Notes: generated by a model not told the origin, from the letters alone. DNA of 15,695 nt from Alphaproteobacteria bacterium (GCA_017353855.1 JAFMSA010000027.1:1-15695); one strand, 5' to 3'. Counted from the first letter of the stretch, positions 1 through 7,815 are shown. Program-made: numbers and translations.

Positions 1-377
1 TTTAGCGGGTTAATTTCGCTTGAGTGCCGATACTTAACTCAGACCGGAGCGACGGCAAGCCAATTGTCCCGCTACAACCTACGCCCTTATCCGGACGCAC
101 GGTCCAGCCGATGCAGTAGGAGAAGGAATGGGACTGCATGCCTAAGATCTGGCCGGTGCGCGCATTATGGCGGCAATTCCCCCTTCAGCGCGAGCCCTAC
201 CCGTTCAGCCGGATCGCCAGCCTGTCGTCGGCGCGTGGCAAAGTACGTCGGGAACATCCGCCTGTCGTCCCGGTTATTACCGAGAGCCGAACGCCTATGC
301 TCCGTGCGGCAAGTTTAGGCCGGGTCATTGTGCGCCTCGGCAAGAGGCGGCCATCAAACATCGACTGGGTGTCACGT
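1..377. other. No recognisable gene upstream of cytochrome c
   Basis: All frames here give arginine- and serine-rich translations typical of non-coding GC-rich DNA, and none resembles a known family. A reading frame open from 138 runs into the cytochrome c gene, but the part before 378 has no similarity to cytochromes and would hide the signal peptide. I take this as the upstream region of the cytochrome gene. No convincing promoter was found. Confidence 0.5.
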
Positions 378-758
378 ATGAAACAATCGCCGAGCACAGC
401 AAGTCTACTGCTGATCCAAACTCTCCTCGTCTCATCGACGGCGTTGGCTGCCGGCGACCCGGCAGCCGGCCAGGCTGTTTACGCCGCCCGCTGCGTATCA
501 TGTCATCCGACGGCTCCCGGCGAGAACAAAATCGGGCCGTCGCTCGCCGGCATCGTCGGCAGCAAGAGCGGCTCGGTTCCGGGGTTCAGCTTCTCCCCCG
601 CCCTGAAGGATGCGAACATCATCTGGGACGACGCTAACCTTGACAAATTCCTCGCTAACCCGGGCGAATTCATCCACGGGGCCCGGATGTTCGTCAATCT
701 CCCGAATGAGACAGATCGGCAGAATGTCATCGCCTATCTCAATACGCTGAAGAAATGA
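378..758 (+). CDS. Secreted class I cytochrome c, 126 aa
   Basis: Small periplasmic electron carrier. From the ATG at 378 the protein begins with a short polar stretch, then a hydrophobic segment (about residues 8-25) ending in ALA-A, a typical Sec signal peptide cleaved near residue 24-25. The haem-attachment motif CVSCH lies at residues 39-43 and the likely axial methionine is M104 in the segment GARMFVNLPN, followed by the C-terminal helix VIAYLNTLKK. Order and size match soluble mono-haem cytochromes of the c2/c550 type. The frame is open further upstream, but only the start at 378 places the signal peptide at the N-terminus; no strong ribosome binding site is seen. The next reading frame, 39 bp downstream, is a scrap of a [2Fe-2S] subunit of the molybdenum hydroxylase family, whose members often use a cytochrome c partner. 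This cytochrome may therefore be the surviving member of a broken oxidoreductase operon (inference). Confidence 0.9.
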   Translation: MKQSPSTASLLLIQTLLVSSTALAAGDPAAGQAVYAARCVSCHPTAPGENKIGPSLAGIVGSKSGSVPGFSFSPALKDANIIWDDANLDKFLANPGEFIHGARMFVNLPNETDRQNVIAYLNTLKK

Positions 759-797
759 CCCGGGTTACCGCGCGCTGCAGTAAGACAAGAGACTTTC

Positions 798-983
798 ATG
801 CCACAGATCAGCACTAGCGACGTCGATCACACGATCGGCGCCCACCGGCAAATGCCGCCTTCGTGGCGCGGTGCACTTCCGACCGACCAGCAGATCAGCG
901 ACGAGACGTCCGGCAACATCTGCCGCTGCGGCACCCATCAGAGCATCCGGCAAGCAATCGAATCGGCCTTGGGGCCAGTGTAA
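798..983 (+). pseudogene. C-terminal remnant of [2Fe-2S] oxidoreductase small subunit (IorA-like)
   Basis: A 61-residue frame whose last ~34 residues (LPTDQQISDETSGNICRCG onward to the stop) match the C-terminal end of the [2Fe-2S] subunit of isoquinoline 1-oxidoreductase / aldehyde oxidoreductase type molybdenum hydroxylases, where the consensus is close to SGNICRCGTYxRIRxAI. Intact proteins are about 150 residues and carry two clusters. Here only the final CRC pair remains: the N-terminal plant-type ferredoxin domain and the CGYCQxG motif are missing, and residues 1-27 resemble nothing I know. The piece cannot bind a complete cluster on its own. It starts 39 bp after the cytochrome c stop, on the same strand, as in an operon. 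An A/G-rich stretch before 798 could still allow translation. Best read as the residue of an internal deletion. Confidence 0.7.
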
Positions 984-2389
984 TGATACGGCCGCGACAT
1001 GCCGCTGCTCGGGCATTTATGGATACGCGACAATAAGGTACCATTGCTCGGCGATTCAACGCCCCGTCGTAACGCGGAACGCCTTTTGTCCATTGCGCTT
1101 TGTGATCGCAGGCAGCGAGAGGTGCCAGCCGAAACGGAAGGGGCCGTTGCCGCCACCCGAGTCGTGACTGGAACCGGCGCGCTGACGGTCTCCATCCCCT
1201 AGACCTGGCCACTGGGGCTCCGTCTCTTTCCTACGAGGTTGGCGGCAAAGGTCTCGCCGATCCCGCGCAGGGCGCCGCCGCCCTTTGGCAGAGTTAATCT
1301 GGGGTCCGGAAAACTGCGAGCGGGCGTTATCCGGCGCGGTCTTGCTGCTGTCCCTCCAGCTCACCAACTCATCCGGCATCCGAGCTCTCGTATTTAGCCA
1401 TAGGGAGAATTCCGTCTTCCTAAGATTAATCTGCTCGGGATGGATGCCGTGCCAGTCTACTCTAAGCTAGTTCACACTTCTGGGACGATCTTGAATCTGG
1501 GACGATCTTGAACTCATCGGATTCGCTGCTTTTCGGATCTCAATAATCCGGCGGTAGCTCCAATACCTTAGGACAGGGCTCACTCTCTCCTACTGCTCCG
1601 TTACTGGCGTCCGGTCCTCCTGCTATCGTTTCTCGACCTACTAGCAGGCCGCCGCCCGCGGGTGGTGGTAGCCAAGTCAGCCGTGACGCTTGTTTCACTG
1701 TAGGGTGGCAATTCCCAGTTGCATCGCGCAGAAGCTGCGAGCACGCCGGTATCAAATCCCAAGAGATCGCTCGGAATTCGCTGAACTCGGCTGATGTTGG
1801 CGCGTGACCCCCGACTCACCCGGCGCCTGCGGCGAGCGATCCCTTACCGCGCAGCAGTCGACTCCTCGCCAAAGTTGAACCGGCAAAAACCGAGGCTGTG
1901 GGGACTGTTGCTTCCCCCTAAAAAACGCCGGACACGGTCCGCGTCGACGTCAGCCGAAAGGCTAGGGTGTCGTCGAACAACACTGGGCCGGTGCCAAGAT
2001 CTTCGCCGTTGCCGTCGCATGCATCATGCATTGCATACAGAAAAAATCAAAAGTGGAGAGCCGCTGAAACCACTGAAGCCGAGGATCAATGATCGGAATA
2101 GGTCATGGGCAGTAAACCCCGAACTCGCTTCCGATGACCGACCTTTGATGAAGCATCGCCATCCAAGAATGGATGAATTCCTCTTCGAACCAACCTACAC
2201 CGGACTGGGCCGCCACCGCGCCGGCAGAGGGGCATGGCGGGCCCAACAATAGGATCGGCGCGTCGCCCGATCATTTGAGGAACAACTCGCGGTCCGACTC
2301 CTCCATCCTCATGCCGCTTCTAAGGCCATCGCGTTCCCACGCCCAACAGGGAGTTGCCGTGAAGCCGGGATCGGTCAGGCCATATCACG
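984..2389. other. 1.4-kb region without recognisable gene
   Basis: Several frames of 60-150 codons are open on both strands, but their translations are dominated by Arg, Pro, Ser and Gly runs, overlap each other, and match no family I recognise. The largest (plus strand, 1794-2252) has a strongly basic, repetitive composition and no clear ribosome binding site. The region holds one perfect 17-bp tandem duplication (1479-1512) and a short ATGCAT-rich patch around 2017-2037. It lies between a truncated oxidoreductase and a methyltransferase of different base composition, so it is probably decayed or rearranged DNA. No transposase is recognised. Confidence 0.5.
1479..1512 (+). repeat. Perfect 17-bp tandem duplication
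   Basis: The unit TCTGGGACGATCTTGAA occurs twice back to back (1479-1495 and 1496-1512) with no mismatch. It lies in non-coding DNA. Two copies could come from replication slippage, or mark an old insertion or junction site. Nothing around it identifies a transposase or integrase. Confidence 0.9.
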
Positions 2390-3244
2390 TCACAGGCGTT
2401 GAGTAATTGGTATCGTATTCAGGGACTTCTGAAGGCTGACAATCGAATCATAGATCCTGATGCTGCCGAGGACCTTCGTGATGAATGGCACCTGATATGT
2501 TGCCGGGACTTCAGGATTGGAGATGTTGAAGTCTTCATATTGATATTTATTGTATTGCATGTGCATCATTTTTGCCAGATGCGCCGCGAAATCAATGAAT
2601 GAATAAGGTTGTTTTCGGCCCGTTGAATCAGCAGGCCAAAAATAGCATTCCAAATCTTCTACCAAGTAGACGCCGCCGGTCCGCAGCCCGTCCTTAAATA
2701 GGGCATTAAAGCTCGCGATCTGATCGCCAGACACATGGCTACCATCATCAAGAATGGCGTCGAATGGGCCAAACTCATCGATCAGCGCACGCAGGAAAGC
2801 CCGGTCGGCTTGTGAACCGATGCGGACGAATATGTTGTTATCTGGATCTTCGTATCTTTTGCATGCGGGTTGGATATCGATACCAACAATTGTAGTGCCT
2901 TCGCCAAAATAACCGGACCAGAGCTTCAGGGATGCTCCTTTATAGACCCCGATCTCAAGGATCTTCGGCGCTCTATCCCTAAGATGACCGAGCAGTTCTT
3001 CATAAATCGGAAAATAATTGAGCCATTTGTGTCCGCCTGGAAGCTGCTTCCAAGATTTTCCGAGCTCGCCAGACGTCAGTGCTGCTGCCGCGGCATGACG
3101 ATTAGCGGTAGACCAGGAAGTGATATTCTGCAACTCTGGGTCGAGCACTTTGGTAAGCCGTCGGTCTAGACGCAGCGTGTACCGAAGCTCTGGCAAATAT
3201 CGATCATCCTTTGCGCGTCCAATGTCAAGCCCGGCCAGATTCAT
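2390..3244 (-). CDS. Class I SAM-dependent methyltransferase, CmcI/MycE-like, about 284 aa
   Basis: Counting from the ATG at 3244, the SAM-binding motif I is LEIGVYKGASL (residues 96-106), the ribose-binding acidic residue is D123 in VGIDIQ, and the DDGSH motif is at 166-170, followed by the acidic pair in YLVEDLE (about 197). DDGSH with a preceding G-H-x-x-x-x-Y element (GGHKWLNYFPIYEEL, 70-84) is typical of metal-dependent sugar/polyketide O-methyltransferases and related cephalosporin-type CmcI proteins. The substrate cannot be deduced. The frame is open to 3517; other starts are GTG 3280, ATG 3430 and ATG 3517. None has a clear ribosome binding site, and the segment between 3245 and about 3340 looks coding-like in composition, so the true N-terminus may be up to ~35 residues longer. 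The gene is much richer in A+T than its neighbours (2521-2580 is about 30% GC), has no operon partner and sits between gene-poor stretches, which suggests horizontal acquisition. Confidence 0.85.
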   Translation of the reverse strand: MNLAGLDIGRAKDDRYLPELRYTLRLDRRLTKVLDPELQNITSWSTANRHAAAAALTSGELGKSWKQLPGGHKWLNYFPIYEELLGHLRDRAPKILEIGVYKGASLKLWSGYFGEGTTIVGIDIQPACKRYEDPDNNIFVRIGSQADRAFLRALIDEFGPFDAILDDGSHVSGDQIASFNALFKDGLRTGGVYLVEDLECYFWPADSTGRKQPYSFIDFAAHLAKMMHMQYNKYQYEDFNISNPEVPATYQVPFITKVLGSIRIYDSIVSLQKSLNTIPITQRL

Positions 3245-4387
3245 GATCTTTTTCGTAAAACGCAGTCCATACCCTACCACTTTTGGTAAGATAGTCGTCG
3301 CCTCTATGCGTTTACGTTTTCTTGCTCCTGATTTGCTAGTTGGTCCTGCGATGTTGTTGGGTGCTTTAACCGGACCGGGCGCGCTTTGCGAAGTAATCGA
3401 ACGGCAAAGAGAGGACCCACGACCGATCATCGGTTGAAGGGATACGGAGTTCGATCGCTCCCCGATGTCTCCCCCGGCGTCTGGGGACGAATCACGCCGT
3501 GTCCACGAAGGCTCCATGCGTTACCGGCCAGATAGTGTCCGCGTTGGTCATCCCGACCGTTTATAGAATGGTTGCATGCGCAGCGCAGCGGAAAACATGG
3601 ACTAACGGAGCCCTCCTCATAAGTACTTCTCTGGGAGTACCCACGTTCTGCTTCTACTTGGCTGAGCTGGCTCTTATGGGTTTTGCCGCCATCCATGCAC
3701 CTGCCGCGTTTAAATTACGCGCCGCTACGGGAGCTCTTCACCGACCTCAACAACAACACGGTTGCGCAATTCAACTGGATTACGCCCGACCTTCGGTATC
3801 GCATTGGGCCTCGGGTCTGTCGCGTGGGTGGCACTGGCTACACCGGCACGCAAATATGTTTCGCCGCCGAGCGCTCGGATACAGCGGCACGTCAACGCTC
3901 CTATTCGTGCCGGTTGCTGTAAGCGGAAGGCTGCGTTTGGCGGCGGTGACAAGCGAGTAATCGAGCCTCTGACGCGCGAATGCCTGCTTGACGGCGGCCG
4001 GTGATGAAACCGTGAGGCCGTCTCGCGGCGCGCCGATGACGCTCGGCTCCGCTGCGGCCGGGCATAAGTCGGCTCATCGTTTGGTGCCGCGAGTACCCGC
4101 GCCAACTCGAGCCCCGGTCCCGCTGAGCGGGCGCGGCGGTCTGGCGCCGGGGACGAGGAGCGGCGCCGGGTGCTCGAGATTCTGACCCGCCCGCAACTTC
4201 GCGACTCAAGCGCGCGCCCGACCGGGCTTGCCGGTCTGACCGATTAGTCTACCTGAGGGATAATCTGATTTTGCAGATATCGTCGCCGGATCAAGCGGAC
4301 GGCCGGGCAGCCGCACAGCAGCGGAATGGCCACGCCGCGAGAGGCGGTGCGATTACCCTCCGGGACCCCAAAGAGGCGACGCGAGCC
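3245..4387. other. Gene-poor region upstream of the methyltransferase
   Basis: Apart from the scrap of a phosphoesterase near 3713-3860 and a possible N-terminal extension of the methyltransferase (to about 3340 or 3517), no frame here reads like a real protein. Open frames on both strands overlap and translate to Arg/Pro/Ser-rich sequence. The first ~100 bases share the A+T-rich composition of the methyltransferase gene. After about 3960 the DNA becomes GC-rich and featureless up to the msrB stop. No RNA gene was recognised. Confidence 0.45.
3713..3860 (+). pseudogene. Possible remnant of an alkaline-phosphatase-family phosphoesterase
   Basis: In the frame starting at 3713 the translation NYAPLRELFTDLNNNTVAQF followed by NWITPDL resembles the internal segment of bacterial phosphoesterases of the alkaline phosphatase/acid phosphatase family, in which a loading phrase close to DLxNNTVAxxNxITPD precedes N-D-M-H. 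Here the similarity stops right after ITPDL. A later phrase, GGTGYTGTQ, may be a distant echo of the G-x-x-Y-T-G-x-Q region. Intact proteins of this family have several hundred residues; neither the catalytic N-terminal part nor the C-terminal part is found nearby. Identification is from memory of the motif and is tentative. Confidence 0.35.
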
Positions 4388-4879
4388 TCAGGGGCCCGGC
4401 TCTGACGTTTCGCGGGCCATGTCTTGCGGAGGTTTTTCGCCGCCATGGAAGTCAAGTGAGACGCCATTCATGCAATAGCGCTGACCAGTGGGCTGCGGTC
4501 CATCGTCGAACACATGGCCGAGGTGGCCGCCACAGCGGCTGCAGTGAACCTCGGTTCGTGTCGTAAAAAAACTGCGGTCTGTTTCTGTCTCCACTGCACC
4601 GTCGAGAGGCGCCCAGAAGCTCGGCCAACCGGTGCCGCTGTTGAATTTGGTGTCCGACGTGAAGAGCGGCTGGCCGCAGCCGGCGCAGTGATAGAGACCG
4701 GCACCGTATTCCTTGTCGAGCGGGCTCGACCCGGCGCGTTCCGTCCCGTGCTCCCGCAGCACGTGGTGTTGCGCCGGCGAGAGCTTGCGCCGCCACTCCG
4801 CATCGCTGAACGTGACCACGAACTCCTTCGCTCCCGGATGCCCGCGGCCACCGATTCGCCCCCAAAAACCCTCTGCCAT
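4388..4879 (-). CDS. msrB: Peptide-methionine (R)-S-oxide reductase MsrB, 163 aa
   Basis: Reduces the R epimer of methionine sulfoxide in oxidised proteins, using thioredoxin as reductant. The SelR domain covers about residues 24-145. The structural zinc site is formed by two CxxC pairs, C65/C68 (HCAGCG) and C113/C116 (HCSRCG). The substrate-pocket phrase SGTGWPSFW is at 81-89 and the catalytic cysteine is C136 in GQRYCMNG, with the usual downstream Asn and the SLDF strand. All key residues are present. I chose the ATG at 4879 because a purine-rich GAGAGGGAAAGGG stretch lies just upstream; the frame stays open to 5047 but the added residues are not MsrB-like. The N-terminal ~20 residues (Gly-rich) exceed the minimal domain; there is no signal peptide, so it is probably cytoplasmic. 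The small gene at 4975-5199 lies 95 bp upstream on the same strand and may be cotranscribed. Confidence 0.95.
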   Translation of the reverse strand: MAEGFWGRIGGRGHPGAKEFVVTFSDAEWRRKLSPAQHHVLREHGTERAGSSPLDKEYGAGLYHCAGCGQPLFTSDTKFNSGTGWPSFWAPLDGAVETETDRSFFTTRTEVHCSRCGGHLGHVFDDGPQPTGQRYCMNGVSLDFHGGEKPPQDMARETSEPGP

Positions 4880-4974
4880 ACCCTTTCCCTCTCGGATTGA
4901 GGACACCAACAAAGCAGATATCGGGACCTGGTGGGCCGGAGTGAAGGGACGGGACGCCCGTGGCCCGAGGAGGA

Positions 4975-5199
4975 TCAGTGCACCCGCTCGCCGTCGCCCG
5001 GAACCGGGCGCAACAATTCCGCGGTGGAGCGCGCAATCCAGCACCACACCACACAGGTGAGCTCGTCGTCGCCGCCCCGTAGACGCTGGGCCTCGCGCTG
5101 CGCAATTTCCGCGGCGGCCGCGCCATGCCGACGCACAAGGAGCAGCGCGGCTTCCCAGATCTTACGCTCGTTCGTCATCGTCATCATCGCGGTCATCAT
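4975..5199 (-). CDS. Small conserved-type protein (DUF6961-like), 67-74 aa
   Basis: The core reads NERKIWEAALLLVRRHG, then an Ala/Glu-rich helix (AAEIAQREAQRL), an acidic turn (GGDDE) and a helix VVWCWIARSTAELLRP. This pattern (N/D-E-R-x-I-W, LLxxHG, then a W-containing helix) resembles a small all-helical protein family common in alphaproteobacteria, annotated as DUF6961 or hypothetical. The function is unknown. The N-terminus is uncertain because of a run of Met codons: ATGs at 5199, 5196, 5187, 5184 and 5178. The last gives MTNERKIW, the form I recall as usual for such proteins. The gene lies 95 bp upstream of msrB on the same strand and is divergent from parE, with about 160 bp between them. 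No membrane segment is clear. Confidence 0.65.
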   Translation of the reverse strand: MMTAMMTMTNERKIWEAALLLVRRHGAAAAEIAQREAQRLRGGDDELTCVVWCWIARSTAELLRPVPGDGERVH

Positions 5200-5328
5200 A
5201 AGCGTAAAGTCCGGGTGTGCGCGAGAGTTCCCTCGCGACCGACGGACCGCACCGCACAATTTGCCCGACGCGTCAACAACCCGCTCCCACATCTAGTGGC
5301 CTCCGGCGGAGGTCATACTGAATGCTGC

Positions 5329-5356
5329 TTGCGCCGAACGCCACCTTCCTTATATT
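5329..5356 (+). promoter_or_regulatory. Candidate sigma-70 promoter of parE, giving a leaderless transcript
   Basis: A -35-like TTGCGC (5329-5334) and a -10-like TATATT (5351-5356) are separated by 16 bp. The parE ATG starts at 5363, six bases after the -10 box, which is where transcription would be expected to begin. No Shine-Dalgarno-like purine run lies in the 20 bases before the ATG. This fits a leaderless mRNA. It is a motif match only. Confidence 0.5.
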
Positions 5357-5362
5357 CGCGGC

Positions 5363-7360
5363 ATGGCCGATCTCTTCGACACCCCGCTGCTTAAAACCAT
5401 CGACAGCTACTCCGCTAAAGACATCGAGGTTCTCGAAGGTCTCGAGCCGGTCAGGCGCCGACCCGGCATGTATGTCGGCGGCACCGACGAGCGCGGATTG
5501 CATCACCTCGTCGCCGAAATCCTCGACAACGCGATGGACGAGGCGGTGGCCGGCCATGCCACGCGAATCGAGATCGAGCTCGACGCCGGCAACTGGGTGA
5601 CGATCCGCGATAACGGCCGCGGCATTCCGGTCGATCCGCATCCCCGGTTCCGGGGCAAATCAGCCCTCGAAGTCATCCTCACGACATTGCACTCGGGTGG
5701 CAAGTTCGGCGGCGAGGCGTACAGGACTTCGGGGGGGCTTCACGGTGTGGGAGTGTGCGTCGTCAACGCGTTGTCCGACGAATTCGAGGTCGAGATCGCC
5801 CGCGACCGGCGGTTGTGGAGCCAAAGCTACCGCCGCGGCATACCGCAAAGCCGGGTCCTTGATCGCGGACCGGTGCAAAACCGGCGGGGTACCGCGGTGC
5901 GCTTCCATCCCGATCCGGAGATCTTCAGCGATCTCAGGTTCCGCCCGGCGATGCTTTACCGCATGGCGCGGTCTAAGGCCTATCTCTTCCGCGGTCTCGA
6001 ACTGCGTTGGACCTGCGATCCGTCGATACCGCGGCCGGAGGGCGTTCCGGCGGAAGCCAGGCTGCACTTTCCAGGCGGGCTCGGCGATTTTCTGTCAGCC
6101 AGCCTCGACGGGCGCGCGATGCTGACCCCGCGTCCATTTCTCGGGAAGGTCGATTTTCCCGAGGGCGGCAGCGTCGAATGGGCGGTCGCCTGGCCCGAGG
6201 ACGAGGAGGAGGCGTTCAGCCACTCTTACTGCAACACGATTCCGACCCCCGAGGGCGGCTCCCATGAGACCGGGCTGCGCGGCGCTCTTTTGCGGGCGGT
6301 CAAAGGATATGGCGAGCTCGTCGGCAATCGCCGCATCGCGCAGGCGACGGGCGAGGACGTCACGACCGGTGCGGCCATTTTGCTGTCGCTGTTTATCCGC
6401 GACCCGCAGTTCCAGGGGCAGACAAAAGAGCGACTGGCCTCCACCGAGGCGGCAAGGCTCGTCGAGGGCGCCGTTAAGGACCATTTCGATCACTGGTTGA
6501 GCGCCGATCCGGCGGCCGCGCGCGCGCTGCTCGACCGCATTGCCGAACGGGCCGAGGAGCGTCAGCGGCGCCGGCAGCAACGCGAACTCGCGCGCAAGAC
6601 CGCAACCCGTAAGCTGCGGCTGCCAGGCAAGCTCGCCGACTGTACTCGCGAGGGTGCCGCCGGCACCGAAATCTTCCTCGTAGAGGGCGACAGCGCCGGC
6701 GGCTCGGCAAAGCAGGCGCGCGACCGCGAGACACAGGCGATCCTGCCGTTGCGCGGCAAGATCCTCAACGTGGCGAGCGCGTCCGCCGACAAGATGCGCG
6801 CCAATCAAGAGCTCTCCGACATTATCCTGGCGCTCGGAGCCGGCTCGGGCTCACATTACCGGGAAGAGGCGTTGCGCTACGAGCGGGTCATTATCATGAC
6901 CGATGCAGATGTCGACGGCGCTCATATCGCCTCGCTGCTCATGACGTTCTTCTTCCGTGAGATGTCGAAACTGGTCGAAAACGGCCATCTCTTCCTGGCA
7001 CTGCCGCCGCTCTACCGCTTGACCCAGGTGGATGTGACGCACTATGCGCGCGACGACCGGCATCGCGACGAGCTGCTGCAGACCGTGTTCAACGGACGCG
7101 GCAAGGTCGAGGTCAGCCGGTTCAAAGGCCTCGGCGAAATGCCGGCGCGCTATCTTAAGGCAACCACAATGGACCCCGCGCAGCGCACCTTATTGCGGGT
7201 GACGATGCCGCAGAAGCCTGATCCCGCGGCGATCGAGTCGCCGACCGAAGAATTCGAGCGCGCCAGAGCGCTGGTCGAGACCCTGATGGGCAGACGGCCC
7301 GAGCTGCGCTTCGAATACATTCAAAAAAACGCCCGCTTCGCGCGCGATCTCGATGTGTAG
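5363..7360 (+). CDS. parE: DNA topoisomerase IV subunit B (ParE), 665 aa
   Basis: ATPase subunit of topoisomerase IV, which with ParC decatenates daughter chromosomes. The GHKL ATPase domain is N-terminal: EILDNAMDEA with the Mg-binding Asn at 56, RDNGRGIPV at 82-90, and the glycine-rich lid HSGGKFGG... followed by SGGLHGVGVCVVNALS at about 110-140. The transducer domain follows, then the TOPRIM domain with EGDSAGG at 441-447 and the acidic DADVDG at 514-519, and the C-terminal tail near GRGKVEVSRFKGLGEMPARYL. Spacing and a length near 665 favour ParE over GyrB, which is usually about 800 residues and has an extra insert in many Gram-negatives; the opening MADLFD is also typical of alphaproteobacterial ParE. 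No parC is adjacent. The ATG has no ribosome binding site but sits right after a -10-like box. Confidence 0.96.
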   Translation: MADLFDTPLLKTIDSYSAKDIEVLEGLEPVRRRPGMYVGGTDERGLHHLVAEILDNAMDEAVAGHATRIEIELDAGNWVTIRDNGRGIPVDPHPRFRGKSALEVILTTLHSGGKFGGEAYRTSGGLHGVGVCVVNALSDEFEVEIARDRRLWSQSYRRGIPQSRVLDRGPVQNRRGTAVRFHPDPEIFSDLRFRPAMLYRMARSKAYLFRGLELRWTCDPSIPRPEGVPAEARLHFPGGLGDFLSASLDGRAMLTPRPFLGKVDFPEGGSVEWAVAWPEDEEEAFSHSYCNTIPTPEGGSHETGLRGALLRAVKGYGELVGNRRIAQATGEDVTTGAAILLSLFIRDPQFQGQTKERLASTEAARLVEGAVKDHFDHWLSADPAAARALLDRIAERAEERQRRRQQRELARKTATRKLRLPGKLADCTREGAAGTEIFLVEGDSAGGSAKQARDRETQAILPLRGKILNVASASADKMRANQELSDIILALGAGSGSHYREEALRYERVIIMTDADVDGAHIASLLMTFFFREMSKLVENGHLFLALPPLYRLTQVDVTHYARDDRHRDELLQTVFNGRGKVEVSRFKGLGEMPARYLKATTMDPAQRTLLRVTMPQKPDPAAIESPTEEFERARALVETLMGRRPELRFEYIQKNARFARDLDV

Positions 7361-7535
7361 AGACCACTTGCGCAAGTTCGCCGCGCCCCTTAACTAAGAT
7401 TTGTCGACCCGTTTGAATTCGGCTTTCCGGCCTGCGCTCGTCTGCGATCGCCCGACCGTGTCTTCCAAGCCAATCGACGTGCGATGCGCTGCGCGTCCGC
7501 GTGGCGTCCTATCCTGCTATTTGGAGTTCCTGCTG

Positions 7536-7742
7536 ATGGCGACCGGTACGGTCAAATGGTTCAACGTACAAAAGGGATATGGCTTCATTCAGCCTGAAAG
7601 CGGCGGCGCCGATGTGTTTGTTCACATCTCTGCCGTCGAGCGCGCGGGGATGGACAATCTGCGCGAAGGCCAAAAGCTCAGCTACGAGCTCGAGCATGGC
7701 CAGCGCGGCCGAGTCTCGGCGGTAAATTTGCGCTCGGTCTGA
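7536..7742 (+). CDS. CspA-family cold-shock protein, 68 aa
   Basis: A single cold-shock domain that binds single-stranded RNA and DNA and melts mRNA secondary structure. The protein opens MATGTVKWFNVQKGYGFIQP, carrying the RNP1 motif KGYGFI (residues 13-18), and RNP2 VFVHI follows at about 29-33. Length is normal for the family. The ATG at 7536 is preceded by GGAG at 7523-7526 (9-base gap); the open frame from 7401 adds non-homologous residues and is ignored. About 175 bases separate the parE stop from this start, enough for a long structured leader of the kind known for cspA mRNAs, though no conserved cold box was identified. An IF-1 gene begins 73 bp downstream. Confidence 0.95.
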   Translation: MATGTVKWFNVQKGYGFIQPESGGADVFVHISAVERAGMDNLREGQKLSYELEHGQRGRVSAVNLRSV

Positions 7743-7792
7743 GGGCAATGTCTATGCGAGGGTACCCCTTTTGGCTTAATGGTGGTGCCCTC
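7741..7792 (+). promoter_or_regulatory. Inverted repeat between csp and infA
   Basis: GAGGGCA (7741-7747), overlapping the csp stop codon, is exactly complementary to TGCCCTC (7786-7792). The 38-base interior contains a second small palindrome, GGGTACCC, and a TTTT run. The downstream arm ends 12 bases before the infA Shine-Dalgarno. It has no U-tract after the outer stem, so it is not a classical terminator; it could be an mRNA processing, attenuation or stability element. Confidence 0.45.
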
Positions 7793-7815
7793 GCCACTTC
7801 GTCCAGGAGATCTCT

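Noticed and set aside
119..145. Strong Shine-Dalgarno-like GGAGAAGGA followed by ATG and a five-codon frame
   Set aside because: Could be a leader peptide, but the frame (MGLHA, stop) has no regulatory codon run or attenuator-like stems, and it lies over 230 bases from the cytochrome start.
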